Source: Alphaproteobacteria bacterium
GTDB lineage: Bacteria > Pseudomonadota > Alphaproteobacteria > Micropepsales > Micropepsaceae
Length of the DNA stretch: 44,917 nucleotides
Assembly (NCBI GenBank): GCA_019242395.1
Contig: JAFAVP010000007.1
Location: 1-44,917 of the forward strand
Direction of reading: 5' to 3'
Every line of letters starts with the position of its first letter. Within the stretch, counting starts at the first letter, position 1. The notes beneath the pieces are model-generated. The model saw nothing but the letters and a program-made list of their open reading frames with translations. It did not search any database and was not told the DNA's origin. A program made the translations under genes and the position numbers. Below are positions 27,073 to 35,763 of this stretch, in pieces.

Positions 27073-27828
27073 ATGCGTCCGCCTGTCGTTGGCATTCCTT
27101 GCGATCACCGGATGGTCGGCTTGCATCCGTTCCATCTGGCGGGCGAGAAATACATCCGGGCCGTACGCGAAAGCTCCGGTGCAGTGCCGCTGCTGATCCC
27201 GTCGCTGCCGTCGCCCATTCCGCCAGACGAGATTTTGGCGGCCGTCGATGGGCTGCTGTTCACCGGCTCACCCTCGAATGTTTCGCCACGGCACTACGGG
27301 GGTCCTGCTCCACGCGCAGGCATTTTGCAGGATGAGCACCGCGACTCCACGACGCTCCCGCTGTTGGAAGCCGCAATCGCTGCCGGCACGCCAACCATTT
27401 GCCTCTGCCGCGGATTCCAGGAACTGAACGTGGCACTTGGGGGAAGCCTGCACCAGCATGTGCATGAGATTAAGGGGCGGCTGGATCACCGCGAAGATCA
27501 CGACGCGCCGCTCGATAACCAGTACGGGCCCGTCCACGAGGTGCGCGTGAGGGAGGGCGGCCTCCTCGCGCAGATCGTGGGTGAGCGGCGCTTTCACGTG
27601 AACTCGCTGCACGCCCAAGGGATTGATCGACTCGCCGCTCCGCTGCACGCCGACGCCTTGGCCCCTGACGAAACCGTGGAAGCTGTGTCGATGCCGGGCG
27701 CAAAAGGCTTCGTGCTGGGGCTGCAATGGCACCCCGAGTGGCGCTGGAGCGAAAATCCTGTCAGCCGGCAAATCTTCGGCGCCTTCGCCGAAGCTGTTCA
27801 GGCTTACGCGCGCAAGCAGAGGCCATAG
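27073..27828 (+). CDS. Class I glutamine amidotransferase, PuuD/peptidase C26 type
   Basis: 251 residues. The family hydrolyses gamma-glutamyl amides such as gamma-glutamyl-GABA. Start MRPPVVGIPCDHR; the oxyanion/nucleophile region is ICLCRGFQELNVALGGSLHQ with catalytic Cys112 (CRG), and the His-Glu pair is in QWHPEW (His220, Glu222). GLLFTGSPSNVSP matches the C26 pattern. No puu or gab genes flank it, so the substrate is open. Confidence 0.9.
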   Translation: MRPPVVGIPCDHRMVGLHPFHLAGEKYIRAVRESSGAVPLLIPSLPSPIPPDEILAAVDGLLFTGSPSNVSPRHYGGPAPRAGILQDEHRDSTTLPLLEAAIAAGTPTICLCRGFQELNVALGGSLHQHVHEIKGRLDHREDHDAPLDNQYGPVHEVRVREGGLLAQIVGERRFHVNSLHAQGIDRLAAPLHADALAPDETVEAVSMPGAKGFVLGLQWHPEWRWSENPVSRQIFGAFAEAVQAYARKQRP

Positions 27829-27838
27829 CCGTTCTTGC

Positions 27839-29296
27839 ATGGATTTCACACGCACGCCGCTTACTGCCGGGCTAAAACACACCATGCGCTGCCCGCGGCT
27901 CGTCATTGTTGCAAGTTTCTGGGTGCTGCTCTGCGCCTTTGAGGCGCCGGCTCCACAGCGCACACCGCCGCCGGTCCCGCCCAAACCACCTCTCTCCTTT
28001 GTGTCTGCTACGCTCCGCCTGCCAGCCGATGCGGTCATCGCGATGCTGAATGAGCGCACCCGTTCCAGGCTCGCCATCATCGAGGGCGAGGAGGTCAACT
28101 GCTTGATCCAGAAATGCCGGCTGGACCTCACAGCTACCCGCACCGGCGAAATTACCGGCGAAGCCATAGGCTCCGGGCTGCGGATCAAGTTGCCGTTCGC
28201 GCTGCACGCGCATCTCGGCCTAGATGCGAATTATCTGAAGACCGACGGCGAAGCTACCGCGCAAGGTGTGATGGATGCAGACACGCAGTTGAAGCTGCAA
28301 CCGGACTGGCGGTTGGAATCGCACACCGCAGGACAGGTGCACCTGTCAAACGCCAAGCTGAAGCTGGGCCCGCTGAAGATGAGCGTCACGCAGCTATGGA
28401 ACAGCAATGGGGACCGTCTCTCCGGTCCCATTTTCCGGTTGATCGACAAACGCATGATGTCAGCGTTGAAGCTGCGAGGCCAGGTGGAGCGGCTGTGGCG
28501 CAAGCTGCAGCAGCCCATCCGCATCGGGAAGAACCCGGACACCTGGCTGGTGCTAGCGCCTGAGAACGTGCGCGTGACGCCACTTCAGGCGCAGGGCGGC
28601 GCGCTGATCATCTCGCTTGGCGCTGCAGTTCGCGCCCATGCGATCATCGGCAGCCTGCCCGTCTCGCCGCCGAATGGGGCGAAGCTCCCCGCACCCGCGA
28701 CCTTGGAGAGTGCTTCGAACACGTTCGAAGCCTCTGTTCCGGTTACCTTGAGCTATGGCGATGCAGCGCGCTTGGCCATACAGCGTCTCAGGAAGAAGCC
28801 CCTGCGTGCCGCCGGCGTCGAACTCGACTTCAAAAAGATCACGATACTCCCCTCACGCGACGATTTGGTGGTGCAGGCGCGTTTCTGTGCCGGCCGGAAT
28901 TGGGACTTCACGCACCTGCTAGATTCCTGCGGGACGGTATATCTACGCGGCGTTCCCCGCTTCGATGGCCGCACCGGCAAGCTGGAGATCGACAATCTCC
29001 GCTATGACATCGGGAGCGAGAATTTGATGCTACGCCTGATGCGCGCGCTTGCCGGAGACGCTCTCAGCAGAGCGCTTCAACCGCATCTTGTGTTCGACGA
29101 ATCCCGTGTAATCGCAAAGCTGAAGCGCGACATTTCTGCTGCGCTAGCAACTCCGCAGGGACGCGGAGTGGCGCTCACCGGGAAGATCGCCAGCTTCGGC
29201 GAGCCAAGACTCACCTGGACGAAGGACGGATTTCTCGCTCTCCTAACCGCGAAGGGCACAGTCAGCGCGGCACTGAACCTGAAGCCACCCAGCTGA
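27839..29296 (+). CDS. DUF4403 family secreted protein
   Basis: 485 residues from ATG 27839; ATG at 27884 (MRCPRLVIVASFWVLLCAF) would put the signal peptide directly at the N-terminus and may be the true start. The mature part begins with a Pro-rich segment (APAPQRTPPPVPPKPP), then a long beta-rich repeat protein with LRLPADAVIAMLNE, and ends VSAALNLKPPS. This is the DUF4403 pattern, a lipid-transfer-like fold, probably periplasmic or outer-membrane associated; function unknown. Its stop is one base from the stop of the convergent sugar dehydrogenase. Confidence 0.82.
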   Translation: MDFTRTPLTAGLKHTMRCPRLVIVASFWVLLCAFEAPAPQRTPPPVPPKPPLSFVSATLRLPADAVIAMLNERTRSRLAIIEGEEVNCLIQKCRLDLTATRTGEITGEAIGSGLRIKLPFALHAHLGLDANYLKTDGEATAQGVMDADTQLKLQPDWRLESHTAGQVHLSNAKLKLGPLKMSVTQLWNSNGDRLSGPIFRLIDKRMMSALKLRGQVERLWRKLQQPIRIGKNPDTWLVLAPENVRVTPLQAQGGALIISLGAAVRAHAIIGSLPVSPPNGAKLPAPATLESASNTFEASVPVTLSYGDAARLAIQRLRKKPLRAAGVELDFKKITILPSRDDLVVQARFCAGRNWDFTHLLDSCGTVYLRGVPRFDGRTGKLEIDNLRYDIGSENLMLRLMRALAGDALSRALQPHLVFDESRVIAKLKRDISAALATPQGRGVALTGKIASFGEPRLTWTKDGFLALLTAKGTVSAALNLKPPS

Positions 29297-29297
29297 G

Positions 29298-30638
29298 CTA
29301 CGCGAGAACTACTTTCGCACGGTTCTCTCGCACGTCCTTGGTCGCGTTACGCGTGTCGACCACCAGCTTCGACCAAGCGACAAGAGCCTCGTAATCGAAG
29401 CAGTCATGGTCGGTAGCAATCAAGACCGCATCAAATTGGGATATAGTCTGCCGGTCGAAGGCAACGCTCCTCATTCCGCAGAGCTTTCCATGCTCCCGTG
29501 TGCGTGGAATTTCTGGGAAATAGGGGTCAAGGTAAGCGACATCGGCACCGAGGCTTTGCAGGATTTCGATTATGCGCAGCGCAGGGCTTTCGCGCAGGTC
29601 GTCCACGTTCTTCTTGTACGCAACACCGGCCACCAGAACCTTCGCGCCTTTCAGGGCACGCGCGAAACGCTCATTCAGGGCATCCTGCAGGGTGTTAACA
29701 ACCGCGCGCGGCATGGCGCGGTTCACCTCGCCGGCCAACTCGATGAACTTCGTATCGAACTCGAAGGCGCGCGCTCGCCAAGAAAGATAGAACGGGTCGA
29801 TGGGGATGCAGTGCCCGCCGAGCCCTGGACCGGGATAAAAGGGCATGTAACCAAACGGCTTGGTCTTCGCCGCCTCGATCACATCCCAGATGTTGATCCC
29901 CATCCGGGCATAGGCGAGCTTGAGTTCGTTCACGAGTGCGATGTTCACGGCGCGGAAAATGTTTTCGGTGATCTTCACCGCCTCCGCAGTTTGCGTGTCC
30001 TTCACCGTGTGAACGCGCTCGAAGGCAAGGCGGTAGAGCGTTGCCGCCAACGAGCCGGAACGCGCATCCCAGCCGCCGACGATTTTCGGAATCGTGTGAG
30101 TCTCTACCTTGCTCCCCGGATCTTCCCGCTCAGGCGAGAACGCCAGGTAGAAATCGCGGCCCGCCTTAAGCCTGCTGGTTTCCAGGATCGGCAGCACCAC
30201 TTCCGACGTGGTGCCCGGATAGGTCGTCGATTCCAGCACAATGAGCTGATCTGGCCGAAGATACGCGGCGATCGTCTCGCAAGTGGAGATCACAGCCTGC
30301 AGATCTGGCTCACGAGTCGCGTTCAGGGGCGTGGGGACGCATATAAGAATGGCATCGGCTGCGGGCAATTCGCTGAAGTCAGCTGTGGCGCGGAACCGGC
30401 CTGAGGCCGTCATAGCGCGTACTCTGTCAGGAGAAAAGTGGTTGATGTAGCTGGCGCCAGCCGAGAGCCTCTCTACCTTAGAGGCGTCGATATCGAAGCC
30501 CAGAACCTTAACGCCGACCTGCCAGAAGGCGTGGGTTAACGGCAGCCCAACATAGCCCAAACCGATCACGCCGATGGTGAGAGTCTTGGACTGAAGCTTC
30601 GTCCCGAGATCGGACGCGGGAGCAACACGAATATTCAT
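29298..30638 (-). CDS. Nucleotide-sugar dehydrogenase (UDP-GlcNAc/ManNAc 6-dehydrogenase type)
   Basis: NAD-dependent four-electron oxidation of a UDP-sugar C6 alcohol to the uronic acid. 446 residues: Rossmann motif IGVIGLGYVGLPL, CVPTPLN, ESTTYPGTT, FSPEREDPG, and the catalytic Cys277 in GPGLGGHCIPIDPFYL. The SPEREDPG and IPIDPFYL forms place it with the WbpA/TviB branch (UDP-N-acetyl sugars) rather than UDP-glucose dehydrogenase. It probably supplies an aminouronic acid to the polysaccharide made by the genes on the right, from which it is divergently transcribed. Confidence 0.9.
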   Translation of the reverse strand: MNIRVAPASDLGTKLQSKTLTIGVIGLGYVGLPLTHAFWQVGVKVLGFDIDASKVERLSAGASYINHFSPDRVRAMTASGRFRATADFSELPAADAILICVPTPLNATREPDLQAVISTCETIAAYLRPDQLIVLESTTYPGTTSEVVLPILETSRLKAGRDFYLAFSPEREDPGSKVETHTIPKIVGGWDARSGSLAATLYRLAFERVHTVKDTQTAEAVKITENIFRAVNIALVNELKLAYARMGINIWDVIEAAKTKPFGYMPFYPGPGLGGHCIPIDPFYLSWRARAFEFDTKFIELAGEVNRAMPRAVVNTLQDALNERFARALKGAKVLVAGVAYKKNVDDLRESPALRIIEILQSLGADVAYLDPYFPEIPRTREHGKLCGMRSVAFDRQTISQFDAVLIATDHDCFDYEALVAWSKLVVDTRNATKDVRENRAKVVLA

Positions 30639-30708
30639 CTATCGACCTGTTAACCCGGCGTTGCCCCTTCACGAGGCAGCCTGACCCCAGCGCAGCAAGA
30701 CGCGGACC

Positions 30709-31809
30709 ATGCTGTGGCCGCCTTTGTGCATCCCGCAATGCATTGCGCCAGATCGCGCGTCAGGACGCGGAAAAGAGAGTGGTAAACGCTTGAGTTTGCA
30801 GGGCCGGCTCTTTCGTGAGGTGAGCGCGGCTCTTCCGGCCGCGCTCACGCGGCCGCTCGGGGCACCGGCAGCCGTATTTTTCCATGGCGTCGAACACGTT
30901 ATTTCGAATCCGTTGCTTCAGGAGAACCATCACGCGCTCGACGCATTTTATGCCATCGCCCGGGCGCTGAAGCGGGATTTCGAGATCGCGCCGCTCAGTG
31001 AGTTGCCCGATGTGCTCAGGTCGCCGAAGAAGCATCGGCGTACCGTGTTCCTGATGTCGGATGATGGCTATGCCAACACACTAAGCACGGCCGCTGGCGT
31101 GCTGGAGAGCTTCGGATTGCCTTGGGCGCTGTTTATCAGCACACAGCACATCGATTCGGGCGAATTAAACCCCATGTTCATCGCCCGCTTATTCTCCCAA
31201 TACGCCCCGGCGGGAGAGTACGCGTTTCCGGGCTTTCCCACTCCGGTGCGCTTTGGGGGCACTGAGCGAACCGAACGTCATTCGTTTCGAGAACGTCTTC
31301 GTTCTCTGCCCGCCGAACGCGCCCGTGCCGTCATTTCTGAGATGCGCCGGATACTGGAGAACAGTCGCGGCGCGGAGCTTATGGACCGGTATGCGTCCGA
31401 GCGATTTCTCGGCTGGGATGAGGTCCGCGCACTTGCGCAGCGCGGCGTGACGATTGGCGCGCACGCCGACTGGCATTGGCCCATGCATGGCGGGGAGGAT
31501 CCCAAGTTCCTGAAATTGCAGACGGAACTGCCGAAGCGGCGAATTGAAGCGGAAGTCGGCACCTGCCGCTATTTCGCGTACCCCTTCGGGAACGAAAAAG
31601 ATGTGTCTGGCCCCGCCTGGCGCGCAGTCCGCGACGCAGGCTACGATTATGCGTTTACCACCATGAGCGGCACCCTCTGCACCCAGCTCAATCCTTGGCT
31701 GCTGCCCCGATATGGGCTGGCATTGGAGGAGCCCAACCTGACAAGCCGGATTTCCTTGTTGCGCTTCGGAAATCGCCGCCTCTCACACTGGCAACGCAGA
31801 CTTCATTAA
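30709..31809 (+). CDS. Polysaccharide deacetylase (CE4/NodB-like)
   Basis: 366 residues from ATG 30709. The first 27 residues are unlike the family, and TTG at 30790 (LSLQGRLFREVSAALP) after GAGAGTGG is a reasonable alternative start. The deacetylase core has the metal Asp motif MSDDGYANT, the zinc-binding HxxxH (GAHADWHWPM) and YFAYPFGNEKDV. No signal peptide is clear, so it may act in the cytosol on a lipid-linked glycan, as suggested for HfsH in the holdfast pathway. It probably removes N-acetyl groups from the polymer or its repeat unit. Confidence 0.85.
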   Translation: MLWPPLCIPQCIAPDRASGRGKESGKRLSLQGRLFREVSAALPAALTRPLGAPAAVFFHGVEHVISNPLLQENHHALDAFYAIARALKRDFEIAPLSELPDVLRSPKKHRRTVFLMSDDGYANTLSTAAGVLESFGLPWALFISTQHIDSGELNPMFIARLFSQYAPAGEYAFPGFPTPVRFGGTERTERHSFRERLRSLPAERARAVISEMRRILENSRGAELMDRYASERFLGWDEVRALAQRGVTIGAHADWHWPMHGGEDPKFLKLQTELPKRRIEAEVGTCRYFAYPFGNEKDVSGPAWRAVRDAGYDYAFTTMSGTLCTQLNPWLLPRYGLALEEPNLTSRISLLRFGNRRLSHWQRRLH

Positions 31810-31999
31810 CGCTGTCGGAAGGAGGAACTCGCGCGTCCCGCTATGAGACGGCCCTTTGCCGATTTAGGATACCGCTCTTCCCATGGCTTAGAAACCGCAA
31901 TCCGCCCACGTTTCCCTCCCGGCCTGATACAGCGCCTTAGAAGTTCGATGGCGCATCTTCTGCAACAGCCATTTCCGCGGAAATGCGCGGAAGCCAGCT

Positions 32000-32674
32000 G
32001 TGGGACTCGAGCAACCTTTTCTGGACGCATTCGACGCTATCCCGCTCGACTTCCCGCGGGACGAGACTCTTCCGCTGGCGCGCGGGGACCTGGTGCTCAA
32101 GCGCGCCTTCGATGTGACGCTCGCAGCCGGTCTGCTTTGTCTGCTTGCCCCGCTTCTGGTTGCCCTCGCTGTTCTGGTGCGGCTGGATTCGGTAGGGCCG
32201 GCACTGTTCCGGCAGACCCGCCTGGGGCGCGGCGGCAAGACCTTCGAAATCCTCAAATTCCGCACGATGACGGTCATGGAAAACGGCGCCCGCGTTGTCC
32301 AGGCCCGGAAGAACGACCCGCGCATCACGCGGATCGGCCGCCTCTTGCGTAGGACCAGCCTGGATGAGCTGCCGCAACTCATCAACGTATTGAAAGGCGA
32401 GATGTCGCTCGTCGGGCCGCGGCCGCACGCGGCAGCACACGACGCGTACTACTCGCAGCTGATAGAGAATTACTGCGCGCGCCAAGCAGTCCGGCCCGGT
32501 ATCACCGGCTGGGCCCAGGTGAATGGGTATCGCGGCGAGACCCCAACTGTCGCGTCCATGTGTGAGCGGGTCAGGCATGATGTCTGGTACGTGCGCCATT
32601 TCAGTATCGGCCTCGACCTGAAAATCATCGCTCGCACCGTGGTGGAAGTGCTGCGGCCCAGGAATGCGCATTAA
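32000..32674 (+). CDS. Initiating sugar-phosphate transferase (undecaprenyl-P acceptor; WcaJ/ExoY/HfsE type)
   Basis: 224 residues, starting at GTG. One N-terminal membrane segment (KRAFDVTLAAGLLCLLAPLLV, about 34-54) is followed by the conserved catalytic domain: GPALFRQTRLGRGGKTFEILKFRTM, DPRITRIGRLLRRTSLDELPQLINVLKGEMSLVGPRP, and RPGITGWAQVNGYRGET. It attaches the first sugar-1-phosphate to undecaprenyl phosphate. This is the short form without the four extra N-terminal helices. The 190-base gap before it holds no convincing gene. Its stop overlaps the next ATG (TAATG). Confidence 0.93.
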   Translation: MGLEQPFLDAFDAIPLDFPRDETLPLARGDLVLKRAFDVTLAAGLLCLLAPLLVALAVLVRLDSVGPALFRQTRLGRGGKTFEILKFRTMTVMENGARVVQARKNDPRITRIGRLLRRTSLDELPQLINVLKGEMSLVGPRPHAAAHDAYYSQLIENYCARQAVRPGITGWAQVNGYRGETPTVASMCERVRHDVWYVRHFSIGLDLKIIARTVVEVLRPRNAH

Positions 32675-33537
32675 TGCTTGCTCAGGCACAGGCCACCGCC
32701 CTGCGCGCAATCCCAGTGACGCGCGAGCGGCGTGGTTCACACCGAACATATCGCGAAGTACTGGTCGGAGGCATTCGAACCGCCTGCCTTTCGCGCGCGC
32801 AACTCACTGCGCTCATGGTGGGCGATTGCCTCGCGGCGCGGGGCGGCAGGAGGCGCCCAAAACTGGTCTTCGCTTCCAACGGTCATGCCATTGCCCTTGC
32901 CGCCAGCGATGCGCAATTTCGCCAGTATTTCGAAGCGGCTAGTCTAATCCACGCCGATGGTCAGCCTGTCGTGATCGCGTCGAAATTGCTGACACGGCAT
33001 CCCATTCCCGAGCGCAGCGCCACCACCGATTTCATTCACGACGCTGCCACCGCGGCTGCCGCAAATGGCTTGAGCTTCTTTCTGCTGGGAGGAAGCGAAA
33101 GGGTGAACGGCCGCTGTGCCGCCGCATTGATGGAACCATACCGGGAACTACGAATCGCCGGCCGCCACGATGGATTCTTTCGTCGCGAGGATGAAGAGGC
33201 AATCTGCCAGGCGATCAACGCTTCCAGCGCCCATGTCCTCTGGGTAGGACTTGGCGTGCCGCTGGAATACGAATTCTGCGTTCGCAACCGGCACCGGTTG
33301 AACGTGGGCTGGATCGTCACGTGCGGGGGGTGCTTTAACTTTATCGTAGGTGACTACAGGCGCGCACCAGGCTGGATGCAAGCGTGCTCCCTCGAATGGT
33401 TGTACCGTCTGCTGCGAGAGCCGCGCCGGCTGTTCTGGCGGTACGCAGTGACAAACCCGCTGGCACTGTTCGCATTGCTGACGAGAACCGCATCGTCTCC
33501 GGTTGCCCACCGCCTCCCCGCGAGCGTCGCAAGATGA
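32674..33537 (+). CDS. WecG/TagA/CpsF family glycosyltransferase
   Basis: 287 residues. Core motifs: VFASNGHAIALAASD, LIHADGQPVVIASKLL (the family's ADG region), FFLLGGSERVNG and VLWVGLGVPLEYEFC...GGCFNFIVGDYRRAPGWMQ...LEWLYRLLREPRRLFWRY. These enzymes transfer an N-acetylmannosamine-type or related sugar to a lipid-linked acceptor. HfsJ of the holdfast pathway belongs to this family. The start overlaps the upstream stop by one base and the end overlaps the flippase ATG by four bases (ATGA). Confidence 0.92.
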   Translation: MLAQAQATALRAIPVTRERRGSHRTYREVLVGGIRTACLSRAQLTALMVGDCLAARGGRRRPKLVFASNGHAIALAASDAQFRQYFEAASLIHADGQPVVIASKLLTRHPIPERSATTDFIHDAATAAAANGLSFFLLGGSERVNGRCAAALMEPYRELRIAGRHDGFFRREDEEAICQAINASSAHVLWVGLGVPLEYEFCVRNRHRLNVGWIVTCGGCFNFIVGDYRRAPGWMQACSLEWLYRLLREPRRLFWRYAVTNPLALFALLTRTASSPVAHRLPASVAR

Positions 33538-34844
33538 CGGCACTTGCTCTCGTGTTAGTGACCCTTGCAGGCGTCCCAGATACCGAGCGGGAGAGTGCCG
33601 CGGCACGCCTCGTTTCCGCCGGTACACGCTACGCGCTTTCAGCCCTCGGACCGGTCACGGTTTCGGCAGCGCACTTTATCGCGGCCTTGATCTTCCTGCA
33701 CACGCTGCCCCGTGCGGCTTTCGGTGAGTTCTCGTTCCTGATCATCGTATCCGCGTTCTGCCTCAGCTTCTGCGGTGCGCTCTTTGCGCCACCGATCGCG
33801 CGCGATGCCGGGCGTCCCGACGGAATGGCCGAGGCAGAGCGGCACACCTTGTTCAAGGCCAATGCAGCCTTCACCGCTGTGGCAGCGGTGGCGGTGAGCC
33901 TGCTGCTGTTTTTCGGAGGCGCCGATCCACTTCTTGCCAGCATCTTCGGATTATACGGCGGCACAATGAGTGCGCGGTGGTTCGCGCGGTGCTGGACCTA
34001 TGCGGACGGGGGGGCCGCCCGCGTGCTCGCCTCGGACTTGGCCTACAGCGGCACTGTGACGGTCGGTCTGTTCGGGCTTCTGTTCCTGCATCGCGTCACC
34101 GTGTGGTCCGCGGCGGTGGCGTTGCTGATCGCTTCATCCGCGGGCCTGGCGGCATTTCACCGTGCATTTTGGCGGCAGCAGTTGCAGGGAATCATTGTCG
34201 GGCGGCTTAAGCCGTTCCTTTTGACTTGGCGCGAGCTTTCAAGTTGGGCCGTGCTCGGCGTGGCGATGAGCGAAGCCACTGTGAACGCGCATGCCTATCT
34301 CGTCACATTTATCTCCGGCCCCCACGCCTTTGCACTCTTGGCTATCGGAACGCTCCTGATGCGCCCCGTTTCGCTTGTTCTTGCGGCTCTTCCTGACATG
34401 GAACGCCCATTGATGAGCCGGATGATCCGCGAGGGAAAAACCGCAGGCGCCTTCCGGATCGTTAAGGAATTTCGAACCGCGGCGGGTGCAATTTGGCTCG
34501 GTGCTGTCCTGCTTGCCGGCGTACTCCTGCTATGGTTCCCCAGCCTTATCGTGAAACGCGAGTACCCGCTGGCCGAGGTGGCGGTCGTGGTTTCCATCTC
34601 GGCAGCAATCATGGCCCTGCGCGCAGTCCGCACCCCCGAAGCCGTGCTACTGCAAGCCGCCAGCGAATTCCGCAAGCTTGCCGGCGTGGGCATTTGGTCG
34701 GGGTTCATCTCGCTTGGCATGACGTTCATGCTGTTGATGATGTTTGGTCCGCTCGCTGCCTTGTGCGGCATCCTGACCGGCGACATCGTAGCGACCGAGC
34801 GCACCTTCGCCCTGTGGCGCATCTGGAAGGCGGAGCATGCCTGA
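33534..34844 (+). CDS. Wzx-type polysaccharide flippase
   Basis: 436 residues with about 12 hydrophobic helices, e.g. FIAALIFLHTLPRAAFGEFSFLIIVSAFCLSFC and FAIGTLLMRP-like stretches. It belongs to the MATE/MOP-like polysaccharide biosynthesis group that flips lipid-linked repeat units. Detailed motifs are weak, as usual for this family, so the call rests on topology and neighbours. ATG 33534 overlaps the upstream stop (ATGA); an upstream in-frame extension would run into the wecG-like gene. The end overlaps the GT2 start by 8 bases. Confidence 0.78.
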   Translation: MTALALVLVTLAGVPDTERESAAARLVSAGTRYALSALGPVTVSAAHFIAALIFLHTLPRAAFGEFSFLIIVSAFCLSFCGALFAPPIARDAGRPDGMAEAERHTLFKANAAFTAVAAVAVSLLLFFGGADPLLASIFGLYGGTMSARWFARCWTYADGGAARVLASDLAYSGTVTVGLFGLLFLHRVTVWSAAVALLIASSAGLAAFHRAFWRQQLQGIIVGRLKPFLLTWRELSSWAVLGVAMSEATVNAHAYLVTFISGPHAFALLAIGTLLMRPVSLVLAALPDMERPLMSRMIREGKTAGAFRIVKEFRTAAGAIWLGAVLLAGVLLLWFPSLIVKREYPLAEVAVVVSISAAIMALRAVRTPEAVLLQAASEFRKLAGVGIWSGFISLGMTFMLLMMFGPLAALCGILTGDIVATERTFALWRIWKAEHA

Positions 34845-35763
34845 AGTGATCGTCGCCATCCCAAGCTTCCGGCGCCCGCAGGGCCTTGAGCGCCTGCTGC
34901 GCGCCCTGGAGCAACTGCACACAGACGCGCCCGTTTCGGTCTTGGTGGCCGACAACGATGCGGACCGCCTGGAGGCGCGCAGGCTGTGCGAACGTTTGCA
35001 GAAGCAGTACCGATGGCCATTGACATGCATCGTGGCGCAGGAGCGCGGCATCGCACAGGCGCGCAACGCCCTCGTTGAACACATCCTAACGCACTCGCAT
35101 GCCGAATTCGTCGCGATGCTTGACGACGATGAATGGCCAGAGACGGGATGGCTGGACGCCTTTCTGCATGTGCAGCGGGTCACAGGCGCCGATGCTTTGC
35201 ACGGTGCTGTGGTGCACGCGTTCGAAAACAGGCCCGGACGATGGGCCGGCGATTGCCACGGCTTCGCACCCATGCGCCGCCGAAGTGGGCCCATTGCCGC
35301 GATCGAAGGTACAAGCAATGTGCTGATCAGCCGCGCATGCTTTGAAGCCCTGTCCAAACCTTGCTTCGATCCGGCCTTTGCGCTCACTGGCGGAGAAGAT
35401 AGGGATTTTTTCGAGCGTCTCCGCCGGCAGGGACGACACTTTGCGTGGGCTGACGATGCTATTGTGCATGCATGGGTGCCTTCGTCCCGGGCGCGTCCTT
35501 GGTGGGCTCTCCAACGCGCCTACCGCACCGGAAATTCCGATATGCGCGTCTTTCTAAAACACCGGGACAGTGAAGTCGCGTTGGTGCGGGAATTGGCGAA
35601 GATCGCCGGCGCGACGCTGATATACCTCCCGGTGCTGTTGGCTTCGGCGTTGCTCGTGCGCCAGCGGATGGGCGCCCTGTGCAAACTTTGCCGTGCTGCC
35701 GGGAAAACCGCTGCATTGTTCGGTCATGCCTATAATGAATACGCGACCGTTCATGGCGCGTGA
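34837..35763 (+). CDS. Family 2 glycosyltransferase
   Basis: 308 residues. GT2 fold: MPEVIVAIPSFRRPQGLERLLRAL, VLVADNDADR, QERGIAQARNALVEH, the DXD-like DDDE in FVAMLDDDEWPE, and GGEDRDFFERLRRQG (acceptor/catalytic ED motif). A hydrophobic C-terminal segment (ATLIYLPVLLASALLV, about 255-270) may anchor it at the membrane. It overlaps the flippase gene by 8 bases and the polymerase gene by about 11, indicating tight coupling in one operon. Donor sugar unknown. Confidence 0.9.
   Translation: MPEVIVAIPSFRRPQGLERLLRALEQLHTDAPVSVLVADNDADRLEARRLCERLQKQYRWPLTCIVAQERGIAQARNALVEHILTHSHAEFVAMLDDDEWPETGWLDAFLHVQRVTGADALHGAVVHAFENRPGRWAGDCHGFAPMRRRSGPIAAIEGTSNVLISRACFEALSKPCFDPAFALTGGEDRDFFERLRRQGRHFAWADDAIVHAWVPSSRARPWWALQRAYRTGNSDMRVFLKHRDSEVALVRELAKIAGATLIYLPVLLASALLVRQRMGALCKLCRAAGKTAALFGHAYNEYATVHGA

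Noticed and set aside
31843-32352. 169-codon ORF overlapping the sugar transferase start
   Set aside because: Arg/Ala/Pro-rich out-of-frame translation with no family pattern. The sugar transferase frame is clearly the coding one.
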